Assembly: GCA_000611775.1 (NCBI GenBank)
Contig: KK106981.1
Location: forward strand, 880,162-944,161
Reading direction: 5' to 3'
Origin: Umbilicaria muhlenbergii
Lineage: Eukaryota; Ascomycota; Lecanoromycetes; Umbilicariales; Umbilicariaceae
DNA: 64,000 nt
The position numbers and the translations under genes were made by a program. This document shows, piece by piece, positions 21,501-31,837 of the stretch; the first letter of the stretch is position 1; each line of letters starts with the position of its first letter. The notes under the pieces are model-generated. The model worked only from the letters and a program-made list of their open reading frames with translations, was not told the DNA's origin and did not search any database.

Positions 21501-23570
21501 GGTAACCCTGGTGGTAGCAGTGTCTCGAGCGGTCCAACTCAAACTGGCGACCATGAGGACTCCGCACTTCAAGAGATATCAAAGAGCGAAAAAGTCTTCA
21601 CCTGGACCAACTTGGAGTACTCCGTGCCGTATCAAGGAGGGCAGAAGAAGCTTCTGAATAACATCAATGGGTACGCCAAGCCGGGTGTTATGGTGGCTCT
21701 GATGGGTGCTTCTGGTGCAGGGAAAACGACTTTGTTAAATACTCTTGCCCAACGTCAAACCGTGGGTGTAGTCTCAGGTGATATGCTCGTGGATGGTCGT
21801 CCTTTGGGTATGGAGTTTCAACGTGGGACAGGCTTCTGTGAACAGATGGATCTTCACGATGGCACTGCGACCATCCGCGAGGCCCTTGAATTCTCCGCCA
21901 TACTGCGTCAAGAACGGACGATTCCACGGGCAGAGAAGATTGCGTATGTGGATAAGATCATCGATCTTCTCGAGCTGGGCGACCTCCAGGATGCAGTTGT
22001 CATGTCGTTGGGCGTCGAGCAGAAGAAGCGGCTGACTATCGGCGTGGAATTGGCAGCCAAGCCGTCGTTGTTGCTTTTCCTGGATGAGCCAACGTCCGGT
22101 CTCGACAGTCAATCGGCCTTTTCGATTGTTCGATTCTTGAAGAAATTGGCTCATGCTGGTCAAGCCATTGTCTGTACTGTTCATCAGCCATCTTCAATTC
22201 TCATCCAGCAATTCGACATGATCCTCGCCTTGAACCCTGGCGGAAACACCTTCTATTTCGGTCCCGTAGGAGAGAACGGTAGCGCCGTGATCAAATACTT
22301 CAAGGACCGCGGAATCGAAAGCCCGCCATCGAAGAACGTCGCCGAATTCATCCTCGAAACGGCGGCCAAGGGCCACAAGCGCGGCGGCACAAGAATCAAC
22401 TGGAACGAAGAGTGGAAGAACTCGGCCGAGAACAAACAAGTCCTAGACGAGATCGCGCGCATCCACTCTGAGCGCAGCAAAACCCCCGCCGACGACAAAG
22501 GCACTCAACATGAATTCGCCTCCCCTGTCTGGCTGCAAACCACCATGTTGACCAAACGCCTCTTCGTCCAAGGCTGGCGCGACCCGTCGTACCTCTACGG
22601 CAAACTCTTCGTCTCCGTCATCATCGGCATCTTCAACGGCTTCACCTTCTGGCAACTCGGCAATACGGTCGGCGACATGCAAAACCGCATGTTCACCTCC
22701 TTCCTCATCGTGCTCATCCCTCCTACCATCGTCAACGGCGTTGTGCCGAAGTTCTATCAGAACAGGTCGTTGTGGGAAGCGAGAGAATTACCCTCGCGCA
22801 TCTATGGCTGGGTCGCATTCTGTACCGCTAATATCGTCACCGAGATCCCCGTCGCTATCCTCGGCGCCGTTATCTACTGGGTTCTCTGGTACTGGCCCAC
22901 GGGTCTCCCATCCGACGCCTCGACCTCCGGCTACGTGTTTCTGATGACGCTTCTGTTCTTCCTCTTCCAAGCTAGTTGGGGCCAATGGATCTGCGCCTTC
23001 GCCCCCTCCTTCACCGTCATCTCCAACACCCTCCCCTTCTTCTTCGTCATCTTCTCCCTCTTCAACGGCGTCGTGCGCCCTTACGCCGAGCTTTCCGTGT
23101 TTTGGCGCTACTGGCTCTACTACCTCAACCCGTCTACCTACTGGATCGGCGGCGTTATCGCAGCTACGTTGAACAATGTACCCGTTCGCTGCAGCCCGGC
23201 TGAAGCGGCGTATTTCGATCCTCCGCCGGGGCAGACTTGCGCGCAGTATGCGGGTGGGTTTGTCGCGGGGATTGCACGGCAGGGGTATCTGGTCAATCCG
23301 GAGGCGAGGGCGGGGTGTGGGTACTGTGCGTATCAGAATGGGACGGAGTATATGCGGGGGTTGAATGTTCGGCCGGAGGATAAGTGGAGGGATTTTGGGG
23401 TGTTTTTGGCGTTTTGTATCTCTAATTGGGCGCTGGTCTACTTTTTCATCTACACGGTGAGGATTCGGGGTTGGTCGTTTGGGTTTGGGGCGGTGTTTCG
23501 GGGGTTGGGGAGGGTGGTAGGGGGGGTTAAGGGGATGCTGAGGAGGGTGCTGACCAAGAGGAAGGCGTAG
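18585..23570 (+). CDS. PDR-type (ABCG full-size) ABC transporter
   Basis: Five exons (18585-19747, 19802-20324, 20378-20480, 20581-21256, 21308-23570) encode 1575 residues in the reverse order (NBD-TMD)x2. NBD1 has the fungal-type Walker A GRPGSGCTT near residue 256 (Cys instead of Lys), signature VSGGERKRVSIAE and the degenerate Walker B WDNSTRGLDAST. NBD2 has a canonical Walker A GASGAGKTT near residue 954, a degenerate signature LGVEQKKRLTIG and Walker B LLLFLDEPTSGLDSQSA. This asymmetry is typical of PDR pumps such as yeast Pdr5 and Candida Cdr1, which export azoles and other xenobiotics from the plasma membrane. Each half has about six hydrophobic segments and a Cys-containing extracellular loop. 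The substrate cannot be read from sequence. The N-terminus is hydrophilic with an Arg/Ser-rich part. Confidence 0.95.
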
Positions 23571-24264
23571 AATGGGGATAAGGTGTAGAGGGGGAGATAT
23601 CGTGGGTGATGATATCCTTTGAATATTGAAAAATACAAAAATGCTGTCGATCTGGATCTTGACTTGGGAAATCCACTACTGCTGTGCCTTAAGAATCCAT
23701 CTGACTTTCGAGCCTGATTTCTGATTTTGCCATGGCTTTCGGTGGCGATCGTGGCTGTAAAAGTAGTGACTAACCTCGTAGGCACAACTTCCCATCCGGG
23801 CGTTGGACTCGGAGGAGAGGGGAGAAGGAGGGGGAGTTTTATCGTCGGACGTCGTGGCATAACGCATGTTTGGATTTGCGGTTGAGGGGCTCCAGGACGT
23901 TACTGAGGTGCTCACTTGGGGTTGTGCATCGATTGTGGGTCTGGCTATGACATATCAATCGTTCCTTGGTTTTTTCTCTAGAGTCTAAATGGAGTTAGGG
24001 ATGGATTGAGGATGAGCGTTGAGTTTGCTACCATGTGTTCCCAAGCATCGCACAGCCTTACAGCCTTACGGCCATGGGGCGATTGGCTGATGTCCCTTCG
24101 CTTGGCGCTAGCGTTTGGGCTAGGCCTAATTGGAATTTATGTAAACATTCGACATCAACTTCAACTTCGAGGTCTTGATCATTATGTACTTCGTGTGTTA
24201 CCCTGATTGATTTTCTATTTACAACCCAAGACTTGGATTCAACTTAACAACACCGCGCGCCAAC
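23571..24264. other. Intergenic region between ABC transporter and AT-hook gene
   Basis: About 690 bases. A minus-strand stretch near 23760-23950 translates to natural-looking sequence (MRYATTSDDKTPPPSP), but no good start or continuation is found, so no gene is called. Confidence 0.4.
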
Positions 24265-27200
24265 ATGGACGAAGATGAATTTCGACTGTCATCGCCTGAC
24301 CCGCTGGGAAACTCGTCGAGTAACCTCCAGTACTCCACTCCAACGAGGCGGAAGTCCAAACAGTATACACCCAAGAAGCCATTGGCAGATACGAACGGAA
24401 ATGTCCGACTTCAAGACTTCTATCTCGATACTCCCCCAGCATTTCTCTCCGGAACATCATCACCCACGAAAACCACAGCGAAAGCCGAGAACCTCATAAG
24501 CCCATGGCGCATACGCGTTACGGTTGAAGCAGAAAGGGAAGACGAAAAGGAAAATCCACGCCAGTTGTCAGCATCACCTGTCAAACAAGTTACCGAGCGT
24601 ACCACTACCACCATTGTACCACTCAAAGGCGCCCACGACCCATCTCCCGCACCTGCGAAGAGAGGCCGTGGCAGACCAAGGAAATCGATAGATAGCCCAG
24701 TCAGGCGGACAGGTACGCCGAAGCCAAGGAATACGGGAAGAAGGAAAACACAAGGCGACTCTACTGGTGAACAGTTTGGAAGGGATGCATCTGTAGGCAT
24801 AACTCCGCCGAAGAGAGGAAGGGGAAGACCAAGGAAGAGTGCGGAATTCAACGTCGACGATTTTTGGCTGGCGTCTGAACAAACAATCGATGAGGATCAG
24901 ACACTAGCAACATCTCGTATTGAAGTGCCAATGACCAAGGAAACAACGACCAGAAGGAAAAGCCGAGGAAGGAGAAAAGCGATGACACCTGTCAAACCAA
25001 CGACGGACCAAAGCTCTAGCAGCCAAATTGATGGTATGAGTGGATCAAACCGTGGCGGTGATCTGCAACAAGACATTTCATTCTCGCGACAAAGAGACAC
25101 TCACCAAAGGCAATACCAGAGCCGTTCATCACCCCCGGCTTCATCGCCGAATTACAACGGAACAAAAGAGATGGTGTCAAACTCAAGAAATGCCCTTGAC
25201 AATGGCCTCGGTAATGCCGGCGAATCGCACAATACCAACCTACGGATGGAGCCACCAGACGAGCATGAGGAATTCGATTCTATACTCGAAAGTGAAGGTT
25301 TTAGTATGGTATCTATTTCATCAGTACCATCGGCGCAACAACACCTCAGCAGCCCCGCTGAAGCTGAGCAATTGGCTCAGCTTGGGACCTCCGATTTACG
25401 AAGTGATATGATGCAAGCGAATCAGAGCGAAAACCTGAGGACCAGCATCGCATCCGGGGGACATTCGTCATCTTCGAGACATCTACGCAATCCTCTACTG
25501 CAACAACTGTCTAAACCGGAACAGTCATCATTTCTTTCCTACATGCCGTCATCGCCGCCAATATTGAATCCACAATTTCAGCAGCAAACACCTTCCTTAA
25601 TTCCTTCTTCGCCCTCACTGCCCCCACCTAAACAGCCAGTCCCACCACCGCACTCGCCACGGTCTCTAGATAAGCCGACGGACGGTACGCCAAAGCTTGC
25701 ACGGGTGGTCAGAGTGGGTATAGCTCTTCAAGGTGTCTTGAGCCCACCGAAAGCGAATGGAAGCAGCGGAAGCCCTGTCCAGCAGAAATTAAGTTCATCA
25801 TCATCATCAGTCAAATCACCTAAAGAGCGATTGGATGATCTTTTCAGTGGATTCGGCGCAGGCACAAGGAGAGAGTTGCGAGCCGGTCTACGGTTGGGTG
25901 AAGAGCTGGCCAAAAATCAAGCGGGTCGGCGTATATCTCCGAGGCAGGAGTCTGCACAGGAGACCACTACATTCTCAGCTGCAGCAGAAGATGCTGATGT
26001 GTTCTTGGAAGATGCGTCTTTGACTTACCCAAGGCTACCGACGCCCGACGAAAAGGAAGAATATTCACTTGGTCTACCGAACTCGCAGCAGATTGAGTAC
26101 CCGACGATACTCAGCGAGCAGCTACCGAGTCCTGCAAGAAGCGCTGGAGAGGACCTGGATGATCGGATGAGTTGGAAAGCTGACACTCCGGTCAAGCCCG
26201 TTTTGTCTCCGCCGGGGCCGGCAGAAGATGCCGTGTCTCCAGAAATGTCTCGTCTCTTCCGTGACGATACGATGATGCTGGACTGGAAAGCGGAATGGCA
26301 ACGCGAGAGAGAAGCCGTCAGCAAACAGATCCAATCGGCGAGCGAGAGTCAAGTCATCGTTATCCACAGCGATGACAGCGACGTCGCTGGTGATGCGGAT
26401 CAGTCGGAAGTGACGGATGAAGAAGAAGAAGCCGCTGACGACGACATCTGGCAAGCAGAAGCGCACTCGTCGGATCCTGTTCGCGAAGCCACACCGGAGG
26501 TATCTGAGCTGCTCTTCCAGGAAGAGGTTGTCAAGCCACGACGAAGCAAACTGCCCAGCCCATGGCGCCGCAACAGTCAAGTCATTTACAGCGATGAAGT
26601 ACCACAGGAAGAATCCGACCTCTTCTGGCAACCGAACCATCAACCAACATCGACTAGAGCGAGGCAGAGGCACGAACCTTCGAATATCTCAGTGTTCTCC
26701 GAGTACGTCAGTCGAGACCGCAGTCAACCCCTCAGTCTCGAGGACGTCCCACCCGCTCCCAGTCCCGCAACGGAACCCGACTCGTCGATCCCCGCAGCCG
26801 AAGGGGAGATCGTCGTGGAAGACGCAACGTCGGAAGCAGTAGTAGAAGAGGACATGATCCTCGAACCCAGCCACCCCTCCACCGAAGACCGACCTACCCC
26901 CGCGCCATCCGAAGACCACGAATACAGCACCACCGAAGCCTCCACCTCTCCAGCCGCCTCCTCCCCACCACCTCCCCTCCCTCATCCCCCAGCCGCACAA
27001 CCACACCCCTCCTGGTTCAGCCGCCTCGCCTGCGCACCTATCCGCCTCGCCTCCCTCGCTACTACTTACCTCCTCCCCTCTGCTACCTCCATTTCCACTT
27101 CCACCTCCACCTCCACCTCCACCTCCACCTCCACCTCCCACCCCTACCCCCTCCCCCACCTGCCCCCCCTGCCCCGGCACTACCCCTGGACCCACGCCCA

Positions 27201-27501
27201 CTGGCTCGCCCTCAACGCGCTCTATAAAGACAGCAAACTCCATCCGCAATCGTACCCGTATCGTCCGCAGGGGAGGGCGGCGTGGTTGCTACGGATGGAG
27301 GTTGTGAGTGGGGGCGGGTGGGTGCGGGGGGTGGATGAGGGGTGGTGTGGGGTTGTGGAGGTTTTTATGGGGGGGTGTTTGGGCGGGGAGGGGGGGGAGG
27401 GAGAAGGGGGTGGGGGGAGGGGGAGGGAGATGGGGGAGAGATGGAGGAAGAGGTGGGGAAGGGGGGTGGAGGGAAGGAGAAGAAGAAGAAGACGGGCTTG
27501 A
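24265..27501 (+). CDS. AT-hook DNA-binding protein, C-terminus probably frame-broken
   Basis: One open frame of 1078 residues. Two AT-hook motifs, both KRGRGRPRKS (about residues 131-140 and 174-183), with further basic patches (RRKSRGRRK), point to binding in the minor groove of AT-rich DNA and a nuclear location. The N-terminus has SPWRIRVTVEAER, a block I recall from an uncharacterised fungal AT-hook family. Most of the rest is Ser/Pro/Glu-rich and disordered. A Ser-Thr microsatellite (27096-27138) encodes STSTSTSTS. The conserved C-terminal block is WTHAHWLALNALYKDSK. After it the frame enters a G-rich tract and ends in an Arg run, while another frame just downstream reads REVVMRIFGLWVHDVRRG, which fits the expected end of the family better. 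I therefore think the last 60 residues are wrong. Confidence 0.7.
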   Translation: MDEDEFRLSSPDPLGNSSSNLQYSTPTRRKSKQYTPKKPLADTNGNVRLQDFYLDTPPAFLSGTSSPTKTTAKAENLISPWRIRVTVEAEREDEKENPRQLSASPVKQVTERTTTTIVPLKGAHDPSPAPAKRGRGRPRKSIDSPVRRTGTPKPRNTGRRKTQGDSTGEQFGRDASVGITPPKRGRGRPRKSAEFNVDDFWLASEQTIDEDQTLATSRIEVPMTKETTTRRKSRGRRKAMTPVKPTTDQSSSSQIDGMSGSNRGGDLQQDISFSRQRDTHQRQYQSRSSPPASSPNYNGTKEMVSNSRNALDNGLGNAGESHNTNLRMEPPDEHEEFDSILESEGFSMVSISSVPSAQQHLSSPAEAEQLAQLGTSDLRSDMMQANQSENLRTSIASGGHSSSSRHLRNPLLQQLSKPEQSSFLSYMPSSPPILNPQFQQQTPSLIPSSPSLPPPKQPVPPPHSPRSLDKPTDGTPKLARVVRVGIALQGVLSPPKANGSSGSPVQQKLSSSSSSVKSPKERLDDLFSGFGAGTRRELRAGLRLGEELAKNQAGRRISPRQESAQETTTFSAAAEDADVFLEDASLTYPRLPTPDEKEEYSLGLPNSQQIEYPTILSEQLPSPARSAGEDLDDRMSWKADTPVKPVLSPPGPAEDAVSPEMSRLFRDDTMMLDWKAEWQREREAVSKQIQSASESQVIVIHSDDSDVAGDADQSEVTDEEEEAADDDIWQAEAHSSDPVREATPEVSELLFQEEVVKPRRSKLPSPWRRNSQVIYSDEVPQEESDLFWQPNHQPTSTRARQRHEPSNISVFSEYVSRDRSQPLSLEDVPPAPSPATEPDSSIPAAEGEIVVEDATSEAVVEEDMILEPSHPSTEDRPTPAPSEDHEYSTTEASTSPAASSPPPPLPHPPAAQPHPSWFSRLACAPIRLASLATTYLLPSATSISTSTSTSTSTSTSTSHPYPLPHLPPLPRHYPWTHAHWLALNALYKDSKLHPQSYPYRPQGRAAWLLRMEVVSGGGWVRGVDEGWCGVVEVFMGGCLGGEGGEGEGGGGRGREMGERWRKRWGRGVEGRRRRRRRA
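27096..27138 (+). repeat. Coding CCACCT microsatellite
   Basis: A run of TCCACCTCCACC units encodes alternating Ser and Thr near the C-terminal domain of the AT-hook protein. Length variation between strains is likely, and the 6-bp unit keeps frame. Confidence 0.8.
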
Positions 27502-27635
27502 TTGGCGAGAGGGAGGTTGTGATGAGGATTTTTGGGCTGTGGGTTCATGATGTGAGGAGGGGGTTGGTGCGGTGGGATGGGCCGAGGGGGGATTGAGGGC
27601 GGTGGGGGAGGGGAGGGAGTGGGATTGGGGTGGAG

Positions 27636-27680
27636 TTGGATTGGACTGGATTGGACTGGATTGGACTGGATTGGACTGGG
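27636..27680 (+). repeat. 10-bp tandem repeat GGATTGGACT
   Basis: About four perfect copies of a 10-bp unit (GGATTGGACT) occur in a row, just downstream of the G-rich end of the AT-hook gene. Confidence 0.85.
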
Positions 27681-27748
27681 GTTGGGTTCGGAGTAGGTGG
27701 AGTGAAGGGTTTGGGGGGATGGTTTGGGTATGAACGTGGTTGGATTGT

Positions 27749-27793
27749 GGAGGATGATGGTTGGATTGTGTGTTGGATTGTGTGTTGGATTGG
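27749..27793 (+). repeat. Short TTGGATTGTGTG-type tandem repeat
   Basis: Three imperfect copies of TTGGATTGTGTG follow the 10-bp repeat at a distance of about 70 bases. The shared GGATTG core suggests a common origin by slippage. Confidence 0.7.
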
Positions 27794-28652
27794 AATAGGC
27801 ATTGCATGTAAGGGCGAGACACGGCGGGGGCTTTTTGCGGTAGCTGTAAAGTGGACATTGAGAAGCCTTGATTGTTATTGAGGAGACGGTGCTGCGACGT
27901 TGCGTCTGCGGTATCGAAACAATGACTTCTGCACTGGAGATTTGACTGTGTACCGAGTCCACATCCTCAGTCCAGCAAGGGCCTACATAAAGTCCGAGGT
28001 TCTTTTGAGGCCCTCACGAAAACCTCGACACTGAATCGGTTAGAGAAGAAACGATACGGGGGCGGTCCTCTGTCCGATTGAGGCTGAGGGCCGAGGACAA
28101 AAGAAGTGGGACACTCACTTGAAAGCACCTTGAAAAAGGCATATGCGCGTAACAGCACTCACTCAACGACAAATCATCCTACATCTCTACAAATTGAGCT
28201 GTCCATAAATATTATACTAAAGTTCCATTTGTAAACGTTTGACATGTTCCAAATATCCTTGCGCAGTGCTGCAGCTGTTGCAATTCAGGTCATCAATTAT
28301 TCGCGTATTCTGGAGAGTGTGCCACATACATGTAATTTGTCGCTGGCCCTCGGGCATGAAGCATCATTTAGGCTGTGACAAGAAAAGCCTCCGGGATTCC
28401 CCACACTTGGCGACGTCATCAACGTTGGTCGTCCAAGCATCAAGCACGCCCCACATCGGAACGGCACGTCACGCTGGCGTACCTGCGCGGCCACGCTTCT
28501 GAGTTTGACCAAGCTCAGAAGATGGTGCTCGCGATGGACCAATCGATGTGCACGACGACGTTGCATCTGCGTCCTGCACCCTTGTCTGCGTCACTTGGTG
28601 GCCCGCATATGAGCCAACCCCGCAGATGTAGATGTACTCGTACTCGTACCCT

Positions 28653-28686
28653 GGAGCTTGGAGCTTGGAGCTTGGAGCTTGGAGCT
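28653..28686 (+). repeat. 7-bp tandem repeat GGAGCTT
   Basis: Almost five perfect copies of GGAGCTT lie about 200 bases upstream of the epimerase start. Confidence 0.85.
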
Positions 28687-28778
28687 AACGGCTCTCCAGC
28701 CAGAGCTTCAACCGTGCTCAAGCTGTCAAGTGCTTACAATGAGTTTCCACGAGTACCAACTCAAACTACCCCAGGACT

Positions 28779-28784
28779 TATAAA
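28779..28784 (+). promoter_or_regulatory. Possible TATA box of the epimerase gene
   Basis: TATAAA lies 105 bases before the start codon at 28889, within the range of fungal core promoters. This is a motif match only. Confidence 0.35.
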
Positions 28785-28888
28785 GCTTCACTCATCCTCA
28801 AATCGTTGGCCAATTGCTCCTCTTCCGCCAGGGGTTGTTCCCGTGTTGACCTTCAGATATCTCCTCATCATACCACTGCTTCACTAAG

Positions 28889-30124
28889 ATGTTGCTTCCA
28901 GCGCTTTTCACCACCTCTGTAGCCGTGCTTGGTGCTTCTGCTCAGTCTTCTTCCTCTACCCCATCCCCGTTCGAGAAATTCACAATCTCCGCGCCAGGCA
29001 TCAATGCATCCTTCATAGCCTACGGCGCGCGTCTTACCAATCTATACGTCAACGACAAAAACGGCAATCCTCAAGACGTAGTCCTAGGCTACGACAACGG
29101 CACCCAATACCTCACCGACACCGAAACAAACCACACCTACTTCGGCCCCATAGTCGGCCGCTACGCCAACCGCATCAAAAACGGCACCTTCACCGTCAAC
29201 GGCCTCACATCGCACATCCCCGAAAACGAAAACCACGGCCGCGACACCCTCCACGGCGGCACCGTCGGCTACGACCAAAGAAACTGGACCCTCGTCTCCG
29301 CCAACACCACTTCCATCACCTTCTCCCTCCTCGACCAAGCCTTCGAGGGCTTCCCCGGCTCCGTCATCACCTACGCCACCTACACCGTCTCCGCCGGCCC
29401 GCAATGGACATCTCGACTCGTCTCCATCCCCCTCGACGAACCCACCCCCATCATGCTCGCCAACCACATCTACTGGAACCTCGGCGCCTTCGTCGACCCG
29501 GCCAACCCCACCGTCTTGAACGATTCCCTCCACATGCCCTACAGCGCCCGCTACATCGCCGTCGACACTATCCTCGTCCCCACCGGCGCCATCTCCACCG
29601 TCGCCAACACTGTCCTCGACTTCACCTCGCCCAAGCAAATCGGCGCCGACATCCTCGCCGCGGTCAACACCTGCGGCCTGGGTTGCGTCGGCTACGATAA
29701 CGCATTCATACTCGACCGCCCCCGCTACTCCGCCCCGGAAGCCACCGATCTTACTGTGTTGACCATGTCCTCGAATACGACGGGGATTCGCATGGACGTC
29801 ACGACTAATCAGCAGAGCTTGCAGATCTATAGCTGCAACGGCCAGAACGGCACTATTCCGGTGAAGCAAAGCCAGCAGCATGGGGATCGCACGACGTATG
29901 TGGAGAAGTATGGGTGTTTGGTGATCGAGACGCAGCAGTGGATTGATGGCGTTAATCATCCGGAGTGGGGGCAGGATCAGTGAGTTTTTTTCTACTTGGA
30001 ATTGGGGGTTTTGGGGGAGAAGGGAGGGGGCTAATGGGGTGGCAGGTATCAGATTTACACGGTCGATTCGGAACCCGCGGTTGTGTGGGCGCAGTATGAT
30101 TTTAGTGTTTTGCCTGGGGCGTAA
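28889..30124 (+). CDS. Secreted aldose 1-epimerase (galactose mutarotase family)
   Basis: Two exons (28889-29979, 30046-30124), 389 residues, with a 66-bp intron (GTGAGT...GGCAG). The first 19 residues (MLLPALFTTSVAVLGASAQ) form a clear signal peptide. The mature part has the mutarotase marks: VGRYANRIKNGTF, HGRDTLHGG (catalytic His), LANHIYWNLGA (second His), GYDNAFILDRP (Asp), and a C-terminal VIETQQWIDGVNHPEW with the catalytic Glu. The enzyme interconverts alpha and beta anomers of aldoses. Several N-glycosylation sequons (NGT, NHT, NTT, NWT) fit secretion. It may help use plant-wall sugars outside the cell; the exact sugar is not known. The exon 2 end (YQIYTVDSEPAVVWAQYDFSVLPGA) keeps frame through the splice. 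An A-run follows directly after the stop codon. Confidence 0.92.
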
Positions 30125-31837
30125 AAAAAAAAAAAGAGAGGGAGAGAGAGAGAGCGCGAATATAGGTAGCTGGGGTAAATGGCTTAGAGAAAAAATATTG
30201 TGTAACATCCTTTCATCCTCCCGTGATCGACCTTTCCAGTTCATCCGTTCCAGAAGAGCCCGCAAATCCGCAGCGGTGGTGTACGTGCGGAGGTCGGTCC
30301 TCCGTGAAAACGTTCCCACCGTTCTTTTTTCGTTCGGAAGCAACAACTTGAGGAATAACCCAGTCGTCGGCCCTCTTTGTTTTGATTCACCTTAGGAGGC
30401 TAGGTAGTCATGTACTGTGAACGATGCTGTCGCCCTACCGCGCTCTGACAACGGGAGACAGACCTCTGGAACGAAAAAACACACCGTTTCTTTAACATGG
30501 AAGGTGGATGCGAGGAGCCCCTGGGTAGCGAGCGTATCCTTACGTCATGTTTATAAGGGATGATCTTCCAGGCTGTTCCGGAATGGAGGTTTGCGACAGA
30601 CAGACAGACAGGCAGAGATGAGATGAGATGTTGGAGATCTGGTTTCACAACCTCACGCTCTGAGGGGACCTCCTGGGTATCTTGTCTTCTGGTTCCAGAA
30701 CGTTTTACAGCATCAGCCGCAGATCCCTTACAAAAACGAGGTAGATATCGTTGCACGGCCAGTTACGCGGTTGGTTCTCTAATATCCTGGGGGGTTTTTT
30801 TTTGGAGAGGGCGCCACGGGGCTGTGAGTCGCTATATAGATATGTGGATGGGAGATGAAGATTTTTTTTTTGAAAGGTGAGAATTATTTTTCTGGAGGCC
30901 TTGCTGATTGTTACATCTATCTAATCAGTTGAACCATTGAAATATCGATGAAACTTTCTGAAACACATAGCCATTTTAAAAAAATTACAAGAAGGCTTCA
31001 CATGTCCCGTCATCCCTTTTGTTTACTCTTCCTTGTGAGGTGTGAATACTACATTAAAGCCCCGGATCGAAAGCATCGATTACTCAAAACGCAATTGGGG
31101 GGTTGCTTTTGGGTGCTAGAACTCCTTACTCTGCAAAGTACGCCACGAAACACTTGCTTGATCCTAATGCGGTGGATATCAGAGGATTACCGTGCGATAT
31201 ACTGGTAAGCCATTTTTGAGCTACGAGTTGATTGTAAACTCCCAATACCCTTGTGAGGACCCCAAGGTACCATATCCTCTTCACTTTACGGAGGCCATTT
31301 CCTTGCAAGTGGACTCCGATCTCAACGTGCGTGTTCATAGCACTGTAGAGGCCAGAAACCCCCCCAGTACGCATACCAAAGCCGAAGTACCAATAATATG
31401 TCAACTTCCAAGCGCCAATGAATGTATCCCTCGAGCCCCCCCCCTGCATATCCTCACCCCTCCAATCTCCCCCGAACCCATTGTTCCCTCCAGTGAATCC
31501 CCCAACCCCGTCTCGCTAAGCGAACCCTACCCAGTCGCGCTCACGTGACAATAACAAACATCCCCATCCCCTCCCCCAGCTCTCCCTTTCCCTCTCCCTC
31601 TCCCTTCCTGTTCCCATCTCATCCTCTCCAACACTCCCACACGGCGCCCGCCACCACCCATCCCGAACCCCCTCAACCTCAACCTCTCCCATCCGTTTCA
31701 GCCTTCCACGTCCACAACACGAGCGCGCGGCAACCGCCACCACCCACTCGGGATCTCCCTTCCCCATCAACACCTCAAACCTCGCTTTGCCTCCGCTTCC
31801 GCACGTGGCGCCGCCATTCACCCACACGCACAACACA
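30125..31837. other. Gene-less stretch of 1.7 kb
   Basis: No supported gene. Contains an A-run (30122-30136) directly after the epimerase stop, a small CAGA repeat near 30598-30612, and a long CT-rich leader (31550-31835) before the next start. Confidence 0.45.

Larger units (their letters stand above)
27598..28888. other. Repeat-rich intergenic region
   Basis: About 1.3 kb with no supported gene. It holds several short tandem repeats (see entries at 27636, 27749 and 28653). The downstream half includes the promoter of the aldose 1-epimerase gene. Confidence 0.45.

Noticed and set aside
23676-23950. Minus-strand segment with MRYATTSDDKTPPPSP
   Set aside because: Looks partly natural, but there is no suitable upstream start and no acceptable continuation after the first donor.
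27222-27962. Pro/His/Ser-rich minus-strand frame opposite the AT-hook gene end
   Set aside because: Produced by the G-rich repeats on the plus strand; no natural domain.
29084-30346. 420-codon open frame antisense to the aldose epimerase gene
   Set aside because: Composition is Gly/Val/Asp-rich, as expected from the reverse frame of a GC-rich gene with C at third positions; the plus strand has a clear enzyme.
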